Shown: positions 56,278 through 64,000 of the stretch, in pieces | Numbering within the stretch: position 1 is the first letter of the stretch | Layout: each line of letters starts with the position of its first letter | NCBI GenBank assembly: GCA_029531795.1 | Contig: JAPEIS010000016.1 | Coordinates: forward strand, 496,001-560,000 | Source of the DNA: Sclerotinia nivalis | Lineage: Eukaryota; Ascomycota; Leotiomycetes; Helotiales; Sclerotiniaceae | Length of the DNA stretch: 64,000 nucleotides | Direction: 5' to 3' | Notes under the pieces: model-generated | Databases searched by the model: none | What the model was told of the DNA's origin: nothing | Seen by the model: the letters and a program-made list of their open reading frames with translations, nothing else | Translations under genes and position numbers: made by a program

Positions 56278-56886
56278 ATGGACCTGCCAAAGCGCCCTCC
56301 AAAAAACATGTCGGATGAAAGGGACTTACCTTCGAAAGAAGTCCACACAAGCAAATCCGGTTCTCGAATCGTCCTTGGTAAAAGAAAGCTTCCTTCCTCC
56401 TCCGAAGATGTAATCATGTCAGATGAGAATTGGAGCTATGAAACTCAAGCCGAAGACTCATTATTGTCCGATGACTATTACACCGACGACACTCATTCCG
56501 GTGCTACAACATTTCATCGTCCCTCTTCTGAGCTTGAACCTCCAGCTGCGTCTCCCGATAAAAGATTCGTGCCAGCTCCACGTCGTTATCACGGAATTTT
56601 AGATCCTTTGGAAGCTGCAGAAGATGCTGCATTTTTTGCTCGGGCAAATGTACGGTATCGTCAGGGAATCGAGAATGTCTTTCGTGAGAACGAAAGAAAA
56701 GCTAAGGAAAATTTGTCTGGGACTGCGGGAAGGAAGAAAGCAGTTTCGAAGACAAAAGCTCATGCGGCTTCTTCTCCTGCTGATGGTAAGGCAATCAATT
56801 TTGTTGATTTTTTTCTGAGGGGATGCTTGAGCAAAAGAGAAACTCAAGGAAAATTCTCTGTTGAAAGTTCTACATGCTTAGATTAA
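56278..56886 (+). CDS. Array gene I: small charged protein, possible 3' intron
   Basis: A 202-residue frame starting MDLPKRPPKNMSDERDLPSK. It is Ser/Asp/Glu-rich (LLSDDYYTDDTHSGATTF) with a basic RKKAVSKTKAHAAS tail. A central segment, FVPAPRRYHGILDPLEAAED followed by AAFFARANVRYRQGIENVF, weakly echoes the aromatic motif of the array. A GTAAGG donor at 56786 and an AAG acceptor at 56890-56891 would replace the last 34 residues with RGKDFS and a stop at 56914. That shorter end looks more natural after SSPADG. Which form is real cannot be told. Membership in the family rests mostly on position, size and strand. Confidence 0.55.
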   Translation: MDLPKRPPKNMSDERDLPSKEVHTSKSGSRIVLGKRKLPSSSEDVIMSDENWSYETQAEDSLLSDDYYTDDTHSGATTFHRPSSELEPPAASPDKRFVPAPRRYHGILDPLEAAEDAAFFARANVRYRQGIENVFRENERKAKENLSGTAGRKKAVSKTKAHAASSPADGKAINFVDFFLRGCLSKRETQGKFSVESSTCLD

Positions 56887-57579
56887 TAAAGGCAGAGGGA
56901 AAGACTTTTCGTAGCTGTAGCTGTTCGCTGGCTGGTGTTGAGTAACTTTCACTAACCATGGAAGCAGGAGCTTGATTCGCACCTACTTTGACATCCATGC
57001 GCATCTTTTACAGATAGCTACCAAATTAACGTGCAGCACTTTGGGAAGTCAACATTGCTGGAGATTGAATTTGGCTGTTGGTAAATAAATCTACGGCCAC
57101 CAAGGCGGTCAGAAAGGGTTTCACGATCGAGGCTTCTTCGTAAACAATTTTCTAAAGATATTTATTGAAACTCTCAATAATTTAGCAGTTCTGCGCAGAA
57201 ACATTTGCTTCGCACAAATTTCTGTCATAATATGGTATTGATAAGTACGCGTGAATTGGCCATTCTATTTCTTGCGGCCAAAATCTTCCACTCTTGTCAC
57301 ATTCTTTGAGCTACTTGATTAAATACGCATCCATTCCCCCTCCTCTTGATTATTTTTAATTCAATAGAAAGCATTACATGTTTTCATTAGTTTCATAGTA
57401 ACCAATGGGATATGGTTCTCCAGTCCATTCCATTTTAGTTGTTCTTTCGGTTCCCCTGAATTTCGCCTAGCTCTTTTTTTACCTAGCTCCTTTCTTCTCT
57501 CTCTTTACCTCCTAAACCTACCTAGACTACAGAGAAACAAAAAAATCCAAGCATCTAATAACATCTATCTACAAACATC
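56887..57579. other. Intergenic after the array
   Basis: 700 bp holding the possible spliced end of gene I and a T/C-rich leader before 57580. Nothing else recognised. Confidence 0.45.
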
Positions 57580-58434
57580 ATGACTCAAGTCAAAAAGAAA
57601 CAAGAAGCCACAGGTAATCGCATCTCATTTCCTGGTCATGAAAAGACAAAGATTTCCAACGGTCCTGCTGTCAAAGCCACAATCAACAAGGCCAAGCCAC
57701 CCGGTGAAATATTCAAAAGCGCAAAATTACTGGTTTCGGAGGCAAGAAGGTGAAAGCAAAGAATGGAAGGGGTCGCGAAATTCCATATTCTGCGTGCAAG
57801 CACCCAGACAGTTTCCTTCATATAAATGACCATGTGCGAGAGCTTTACAAGTTTTATTACATCTGTAAGTTTACACTCTGATAATCCAATCCTCTATATT
57901 CTTTCTCCAAACTTTTACACATGGTCAGGTGAAGATAAAACTGATGAAGAATCATTATTCAAAAACAGGGTTTAGCCAAGTTCAAGAACTCAAGAAGGAT
58001 CGCCTTTGGAAAGATGCTCTAGTTCACTACCCAAATCACTTCCCAGATGAGCCAGGAATTGAGAAAGAAACTGCCATCTCTAGAACAGCAACTACCATGA
58101 ATGGATGAATGAGATAGTTGAGTTAGAGGAGGAACTTGCTGCTGCTGCGGAAGCAAGTGAAAATCCTGACTTTCAATTCCCAGATGATGACTCTGCAGAT
58201 GATGAGGGTAATGAAGACAATGAGAATGCTGAAGACAATGAGGACGATGCTCAATCTGTCGCCCTTCAAGTAAAAACCTTCTTTGCTCAACTCGAAGCTT
58301 CTCGTTCTGTCACTGCCGGTCCTCAAGCTAAATCAGCTCAAGCTGCCGCTGCTCAGTATAACCTAAAAAGAGTGGATCCTGAAGAAGAAGGTGATGACAG
58401 CGACGTGGAAGATCAACATAAACTCTCAAGATAA
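57580..58434 (+). pseudogene. Frameshifted acidic-protein gene
   Basis: Coherent coding segments lie in successive frames. From ATG 57580: MTQVKKKQEATGNRISFPGH, running to about KAKPPGE. A second frame then reads KRKITGFGGKKVKAKNGRGR and HPDSFLHINDHVRELYKFYY. A 66-bp intron (57865-57930) joins it in phase to EDKTDEESLFKNR. Another frame gives GFSQVQELKKDRLWKDALVH. The last frame carries EWMNEIVELEEELAAAAEAS, an acidic DDDSADDEGNEDNENAEDNE tract and a C-terminus ending DVEDQHKLSR. At least three frame changes are needed that no consensus intron explains, so it is probably a decayed gene. Its intact form would have been about 240 residues and acidic at the end. Sequence errors are an alternative. 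Confidence 0.6.
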
Positions 58435-59539
58435 AACAAACTCTTCATTATGATACTAGTTGTTAACTAACTTATAACCTAGGCTTTGACAGCATCACGC
58501 ACATTCCACTCAGACTCCATCTGTATTGCATCTATATTGCGGAAGATTTCAGGCGGTTGACAACGGTCATAGAATTCTATCTAGATTCTTTGCCAATGTG
58601 GAGTATACAGTTTCTAGGTTACATTTAGATGCTAGTCAAGGATGGTAAAACATTCCTTTATTTCTCGATTGTATTCTAGGACGAATTAGTCTAGGAATAC
58701 AATAGCACGTTCTTATTTCATGACTTGCGCATCTGACGCCAGTGACCTCTTGCTAATTCGAGCTCTTATTCATCGAAGGCCATACATCAATACCGTTGGT
58801 TAACAAAGCGATGCCTGTCTTTTTCCAAGTCAATTGTGGTATTCCAAATGGGCTCTTCCAAATGCTCGTTCACCAAAAGAATCTAAATCATTAAAGCAGT
58901 GGGCTATATATATAGATCATATTTGCACAAGTAAGATGTCAATAAGAACAAAAAGAACATAGATCTGCGAGAATTCTCTATCACTATCCCTTCTGATGGA
59001 CTAATACTTCTCAATGCTTTGGTCAATCTACAACGGTGACCTGGTTGTAATAAACATTCTTGTCATTTCACATAATAACTTCCTACTATGCGATTCTATA
59101 CTTTGCTATGCCATTAATTTCAGAAAATTCAGCGTCTAAAACGCAGAACTATCAAAGCTATGTTACACGTAATTCATCCAGAAAAGGAATCAAGAAATAA
59201 CCATGTAACTCCAATTATCTATTTCAAAAGCTCTGCACCATTTTCCCCCTCTCCCCATCGCTATTCCCTCTGACCTCTTCTTTCACCACATGTATTTTCT
59301 AATCACCTCCCATCTCAGCAAGATAAATGAGCGCTGTTCCCATTTTATTATTTCTCTTCTTGCTGCAAAATGACTGCTTTCTACTCCTCCAGTTTACTCG
59401 TATCTATGCCCGATTTCATATATAATAATTAACTAGTCTCTGAAAATAACCTCCATACACATCTAAGCCATTGAATCATCTCTTAAATCAAACTCCTTAA
59501 AATAAATACCCCATTCCAAACATCACCCCAGACCCAAAA
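58435..59539. other. Intergenic, nothing recognisable
   Basis: 1.1 kb AT-rich spacer; no repeat, RNA gene or supported frame. Confidence 0.4.
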
Positions 59540-59779
59540 ATGATAAAACCAAAACTCCGTATTCTCCCTGCTGAATACGTGACGTCATCATTTTCTTCAG
59601 CGGTGTTAAATCGGAAGCCTTTCATTCCGCGTCCTTATTCATTCATCTATGTCTTGAGTCCAGATCATATACAAGATATTGTGAAAGAGGTAGGTCGATA
59701 TATGTGCATTCCGATTGCACATTGCGAGGGGGAATGGGAATACGAATTGATCAGATTATATTGTAGAGATTTCAAGTAG
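59540..59779 (+). CDS. Possible small protein, 79 residues; its 3' part is the duplicated segment
   Basis: An open frame from ATG 59540 with an A-rich context (CCAAAAATG). Pieces: MIKPKLRILPAEYVTSSFSS, FIPRPYSFIYVLSPDHIQDI, CEGEWEYELIRLYCRDFK. The last 36 residues fall in the 300-bp segment also found, broken, at 51258. Because copy 1 has a stop and a frameshift while this one is open, the gene may be alive here. No family is recognised, and the frame is short enough that chance cannot be excluded. Confidence 0.4.
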   Translation: MIKPKLRILPAEYVTSSFSSAVLNRKPFIPRPYSFIYVLSPDHIQDIVKEVGRYMCIPIAHCEGEWEYELIRLYCRDFK

Positions 59780-59973
59780 TATAATTAATAGAATTAATAA
59801 TGGGTTTGGATTATATACAATGGGTATGCAAAAAGATTAATGGAAAACGATTGATTATTCAAAAAGGGAAGGATGAAGTCCTTTCTTTATATCTAACTAT
59901 AAAGGACCATATGATCTATTGTCTATGAACTAGCTATATATATAGCTTCAATAACCCAACTTTCTCACAATAT
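59672..59973 (+). repeat. 300-bp dispersed duplication, copy 2
   Basis: Partner of 51258-51556, same orientation, 8.4 kb apart. The match extends about 195 bp beyond the stop codon at 59779, so it is a DNA-level duplication and not just a protein similarity. No terminal repeats or target duplication were seen at its ends. Confidence 0.75.
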
Positions 59974-60000
59974 AACTCTCACATCCAACCTATCAATAAT

Positions 60001-60424
60001 TGTTCTCTACTGAGAATTCCTAATAAGTTATTAAATCACTTAATAATATTTACCGAACCAATGGTTATATGATCACGTGATATATTAATAATATGATTTC
60101 ATATTATTAAATTTTATTATTATATAAAATTTCGATTATATATCATATCAGAATGATTTATAATGGAATAGAATGAAATGGAAGTATATAGAATTTTCTT
60201 ATTCTCAGATTGAATACTATTGGTTATTATTTCCTTTTATTATATAAAATGATTCTATAAGATTCGATTTAAATCGATCTTATTTATAATCATAGAATAG
60301 TGTAGAATCTCATTAAAATCTATAAATACGAAGATCTTCTTCAAAGAATTCTTCGAAAAAGCAAGCAGATAAAAATTCAATATTCAATATATATATAATT
60401 CTGACTTCAATATTCTATTGTTCA
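60001..60424 (+). mobile_element. LTR-like retrotransposon remnant (possible solo LTR)
   Basis: The stretch starts TGTTCTCTACTGAGAATTCC and includes GATCACGTGATA and a TATAAATACGAAGATCTTC promoter-like block at 60321. It then reaches TTCTGACTTCAATATTCTAT and a TTGTTCA end near 60424. TG...CA ends, strong AT-richness and the internal TATA/CTTCTTC arrangement resemble fungal Ty1/copia LTRs. I could not find a matching 5-bp target duplication or the second LTR, and no pol frame is recognisable downstream. So this is a tentative solo or degenerate LTR. Confidence 0.3.
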
Positions 60425-61505
60425 TATATTCGATCACTCCTAAGCTAAATACGACTAAGTCTTCCACTATTATAATAAATAATATTATAGTATTATTATT
60501 ATATTATTTATTATTATCCGATCAACCTCCTCCGAGATCTACTATCCTTACCCCAGCCATATACTTCCAAGTAGCCCGACATTTTCTCAAAATTAAATAG
60601 ATAGAAATAGTAAATCTAAATCCCTAGACCTCGAATACCCCTTTACCAGTCATGAAATGCTTCAACACAATATCTTTCGTAGAATTTGTATGCTCCGATA
60701 CTATTACCTGGAATAAAAATTCCATATAAGTTTAATATCGGAATTAGAACTAGACAATCTAGTTACTCCCATCGCCGAAATCTTCAATACCTTTATCTTA
60801 ACTTCCCGTCCTAACCACGATACCCAACAAACTCTGGCTGTGGAACATTGCGGGTCGACCGCAATATTACCCTTATTCGTACAAAGTACATAAAGAACTA
60901 CCTCTCCCCTAGACTTGCATCTAATCACTTTCCACTTTGATTTTCTGACTCTATAATCAACAGATACTGGTTTATAATTCATTAGGTAAATTTCTTGTTG
61001 TCTGCCCACTAGTTTTTTTCTACTGCTCCAGAATACCACTCTGTAGTTCTCATCGGGTTAATGCGCACTCTCTCAAATATTCGTTCTTTACTTTGCCTAT
61101 ATCAAAATCAACATCATCATTAACATTACTCTCATATTCTAATCTACAGCCTCCCAAGGGTACATTCCCCCCTCCCCCGCGTCTACGACCCACCTCCCTC
61201 TCCCCCCTTTTCTCCGGCGATATATAAATAAACAAAAAAGATTATTCGATCTATTTAGAAATAAAAAAAGAAACAGACTATGCTTAGACAAGAGAAAATC
61301 ATCCTCAGTGATCACTCCCAGATAATTTTCGTACTATAAACATACCGAAAAAACGCCAGCCCTACATAGCCGCCTGTATCCGCACAACTCTCCCTGTACA
61401 CAAGAGAGCTTTCTACTTCCAGGAATGTTTTTTTCTTGTGTTGTTCATTCCATTGCTCGAGTATGATATTTGTAATAGACTCATCCTAACATCATACTCT
61501 CTACT

Positions 61506-61863
61506 ACCTACAAGATTATACAAAAAGCCTCTGGAAAGAAGATATCGCTCGAGCAAATCGACAGCGATGACGGCGATGAAGCAGAAGATAGCGACGAACC
61601 CATTATAATCAAGGCAAAAGACACGCAACGAGTCAAGACCGAGAAGCAGCTTATCGCTACGAAAACCGACCTTTATGATATCAAAGCGCCGAGCAGGGAG
61701 TTTCAGTTTCACAGAGCTAAAGGGCACTATATGGGCACAATTTTACAATACCGGGAGCCCAGTAGTATCGAGTCGATTCAAGAAGAAGGCTAATCCCGAT
61801 AACGGATTTTTCAGAGAGGCCAAAGAGCAGCAGAAGGCATCCGGATATAAATGGGGCCCCTAA
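61506..61863 (+). pseudogene. Broken exon-like acidic frame
   Basis: A TCCTAAC branch-like word and a CTACCTACAAG acceptor-like end at about 61514 precede an open stretch. It reads IIQKASGKKISLEQIDSDDG, DEPIIIKAKDTQRVKTEKQL and APSREFQFHRAKGHYMGTIL, until TAA at about 61791. The plausible continuation (KKANPDNGFFREAKEQQKAS then GYKWGP and stop at 61863) is in another frame. No ATG-bearing upstream exon is seen. It looks like the 3' part of a decayed gene. No family is recognised. Confidence 0.35.
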
Positions 61864-62052
61864 CAGAGTTTTGAATATAGAGCAATTTACATGAGAAAAT
61901 ATGGAAAGTATATCTAGTAGGTGTCCCAAAAACAAATCACAAATTTCAAATAGAAAATAACCCTTCCTCCTTTCTCTACAGAATCTCCCATTCCATCAGA
62001 AGAAATCCTCCTCCCCATTTCCAACCCTCCATTCTCCCTCTCCCCACCCCCA

Positions 62053-63254
62053 TCATTTCTCTTTCTGCCCCTTCCCCTTCACCACCATCTTCCTACCCTC
62101 ACACCACTGCAACCAACCCTCCACGCCCACCAAATGCAGTACCAACGAACACCACCCGGCGGTCCCGAAAACCATATTCAACGTAGCCGCCAGACGTTCC
62201 TCCGGAAAATATCCCAGTTGAATCGGAATATGAATATCCTGATTTTCTCCTACTCCCGAGAAGGTATTTTCGCACATGGGGTAGGTTTGTGAGATATGTG
62301 TGAGAGGTAAGGAATGGGCGGTGTATAATTTGAGGAGGGCGGAACAGCTGGTTAGGGAGTAGAAGGTGCGGGAGTAAGGGGAGAGGATGATTATGGCGAG
62401 GAGGGGCATGAGGAGGCGCATGGTGAGGATCTGGGGAGTTTTTTAGTTGATGGGGATTGATGGTATTCGAGGGGTTGCTTTGGTTGAGAGTAGACAAATT
62501 ACAATGTATAACGTCAGACAATAGGAGATTTGAAAAATGAAATGACTTACAGATCCTGCCCATCCCCAAGTCCTAATAGCCCAAACCCGATGTTCTTCAA
62601 TTTTCTTCCGTCGAATTGCAATCCAAGATTTGGACAAGGCGAAAAATTCCATGATACCGAGCGTATAAATCCAGATTCTAGTTTCGATTGTCCCTCCGAA
62701 GGAAACATGGGCAATTCCAAAAGCGCCTTTTCATATAGTCAGTCAGTCGAATTAGAGGGGATGATGAAGGAGGGACAAACATGTGTTTCCGACGAGTAGC
62801 ATTAGAAAGAGAGCTCTCCCTGCGTATCTGTGCAGGTTCATATATTTTCTCCTTACTATGGGAAGAAATTGAAGGGGAAGAAGAGTTCCGGCAGCTGAGG
62901 TGTTCAATGTTAGTTGTTTTTGCCGTTTGATTTTCATGTTGCGTTAGTGTGGCCTATGATGATAGCATAGTATAGTATAGCATGAATATCATAGATAATA
63001 CAATCCGCGGGACGACGACAACAAGAAATCCGCCAATAAAACATACGTAAAACACTCCACGTATGAATATCCATGCCCAATTTCATCAATCCATCTCCAA
63101 AAACAATTCTTTCTTCTGGAGACCTAGGACGAAATCTCCCCCCGAAAACAAAAGATTGTTGTAAAAAAGAAAATATCGAGAATGTGAGCGTAAAGATGAA
63201 GAAATAGATAAGAGATCTAGAATATGTGAAGCCTGTGAGTTTCAAAAGAGACAT
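62053..63254 (-). CDS. DUF2306-type multi-pass membrane protein
   Basis: Four exons: 63254-63047, 62894-62781, 62726-62551 and 62430-62053, with introns of 152, 54 and 120 bp, all in phase, give 291 residues (305 if the in-frame ATG at 63296 is used). The joined sequence reads ...DIHTWSVL-PAGTLLPLQFLP, then LHRYAGRALFLMLLVGNT and FGGTIETRIWIYTLGIMEFF. After that come IEEHRVWAIRTWGWAGS and TMRLLMPLLAIIIL. The L-PAG...LQF, HR-x-x-GR and EEHR-x-W-x-x-R-TW-x-WAGS signatures are those of the DUF2306 (PF10067) membrane family of fungi and bacteria. About six hydrophobic segments are visible. The biochemical role of this family is not established. The C-terminus ends in a basic GRKMVVKGKGQKEK tail. 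Confidence 0.85.
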
Positions 63255-64000
63255 TTTGGAATGTTGGGGTGATGGAGTATTGAAGCACACCACCATTCAT
63301 CGAGGAGTTCCTTGGAAGGAAATCAAGCAGCCCAGGAAATGATGACGGTTTATTCGAATAAATTATGTGTATGAAGCTCAACGTGATATATTTTATATCA
63401 ACCAAGACTCTAGTCCTGATGGTCGCGATAATCTTACTGAAGTACTGAGTACAAACAAATGTATCTTTCCAGAATCAAGAATGTTGTCAGGAATTACGCC
63501 GAATAAGCAAGCTGAGTAAGCAAACTGCATATAGGCTAGATCAGAGTTTTCACATGTATAATACACATATACATATTGACCTCTTTATTATAATACCTCA
63601 CCAATTGAGCCGGTAAGATTCCACTATGTTTGCTCTAACCTTGACAAATGTGATTAGAAACTGGGCTGTGCGTTTACAGCCACATTTCGATCAAAGCCTT
63701 TATACTACTTGCGAGCTTAGACTTCAAAATCGAGGCAATGTCTAGGTCGAGAATACCCCGCCTTGGTGTACCACTCAAACATAACAATACTTTGAACGAA
63801 AATATCAATCCCAAACTTCCCACCACGACAGCTTGATATCAATCTTTCAGCAGTCGTAATCTAGAGTATGGTACTGAGTAAAATTTTGAAAGTAACATCA
63901 ATCGAGCTGAACGCACGTGATAAACACGTGATATAATAAAAAATGGAGTTCCTGGGAACTACTGCAGAGTCTCTGATTTTGATCTTCTCTAGACAGTAGC
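63255..64000. other. Right-end intergenic; promoter of the DUF2306 gene
   Basis: The first 200 bp is the likely promoter of the leftward membrane-protein gene. I see no gene, repeat or RNA in the remainder to the window end. Confidence 0.45.

Larger units (their letters stand above)
43910..56914 (+). other. Tandem array of small same-strand genes (A-I)
   Basis: Nine consecutive small genes or remnants lie head-to-tail on the plus strand. Their ATGs are at 43910, 44925, 46299, 47782, 49160, 50559, 52932, 54549 and 56278. Start-to-start distances for B through F are 1374, 1483, 1378 and 1399 bp. The G interval is longer partly because a 521-bp MITE sits in front of G. Shared N- and C-terminal motifs and a shared upstream element (listed as separate entries) link most members. 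I infer descent by tandem duplication. No member is an enzyme I can recognise. Confidence 0.6.
59780..62052. other. AT-rich decay zone
   Basis: Contains the LTR-like stretch 60001-60424 and the broken acidic frame near 61506-61863. The minus-strand frames 60704-61039 and 61050-61235 are not recognisable as any transposon protein. A dense poly-C/T stretch occurs near 61165-61210. Confidence 0.45.

Noticed and set aside
60704..61235. Possible retrotransposon protein on the minus strand next to the LTR-like stretch
   Set aside because: The translated frames contain no reverse transcriptase, integrase, protease or zinc-knuckle motif that I can identify.
1..64000. tRNA genes, rRNA, CRISPR arrays, bacterial operons
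   Set aside because: Looked for B-box-like GGTTCGA words, regularly spaced identical repeats and Shine-Dalgarno-linked operons; none was convincing. The window is fungal nuclear DNA.

Overview
The window is nuclear DNA of a filamentous ascomycete. The genes are small, with short (about 49-152 bp) GT-AG introns carrying CTAAC/CTGAC-type branch points. The repertoire is typically fungal: a GPI-anchored GH72 glucanosyltransferase, riboflavin synthase, a fungal ankyrin protein, a DUF2306 membrane protein and an amidoligase. The style and AT-rich intergenic DNA suggest a Leotiomycete such as Botrytis/Sclerotinia, but that placement is an impression, not a proof.

Layout. 1-15.7 kb is an ordinary gene-rich block: the start of a small acidic protein at the left edge (-), riboflavin synthase (+), a small secreted protein (-), a secreted TAP-like serine hydrolase (-), a zinc-ribbon protein with a low-complexity tail (-), GH72 glucanosyltransferase (-), a one-TM PPxY-like protein (-), a divergent four-EF-hand calmodulin-like protein (+) and an amidoligase (+). 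15.7-36.8 kb is gene-poor and AT-rich, with microsatellites, a degenerate ~62-bp tandem repeat and a few hypothetical genes. 36.8-42.8 kb holds a 14-repeat ankyrin protein with a GC-AG intron, and a three-exon FAD monooxygenase.

43.9-56.9 kb is the most unusual part. It is a head-to-tail array of eight or nine small, same-strand genes (A-I, 47-217 residues), with several start-to-start distances near 1.4 kb. Most are disordered, lineage-restricted-looking proteins that I cannot assign to a family. Several share an N-terminal P-G-[AT]-x-H-x-x-R-F type motif. Several also share a C-terminal motif (F, 15-16 residue spacing, ending E-E-x-S-F-W). Upstream of most lies a TACGGT/ACCGTA element about 175-245 bp before the ATG. 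Some members are decaying: stop codons in A and G, a frameshift in D, and a TA-flanked MITE inserted directly in front of G.

57.5-61.9 kb looks like a decay zone: a multiply frameshifted acidic gene, a 300-bp duplication shared with the region behind array gene F, an LTR-like AT-rich stretch and a broken acidic ORF. The window closes with a four-exon DUF2306 membrane protein (-). No tRNA, rRNA, CRISPR or prokaryotic-type features were seen.
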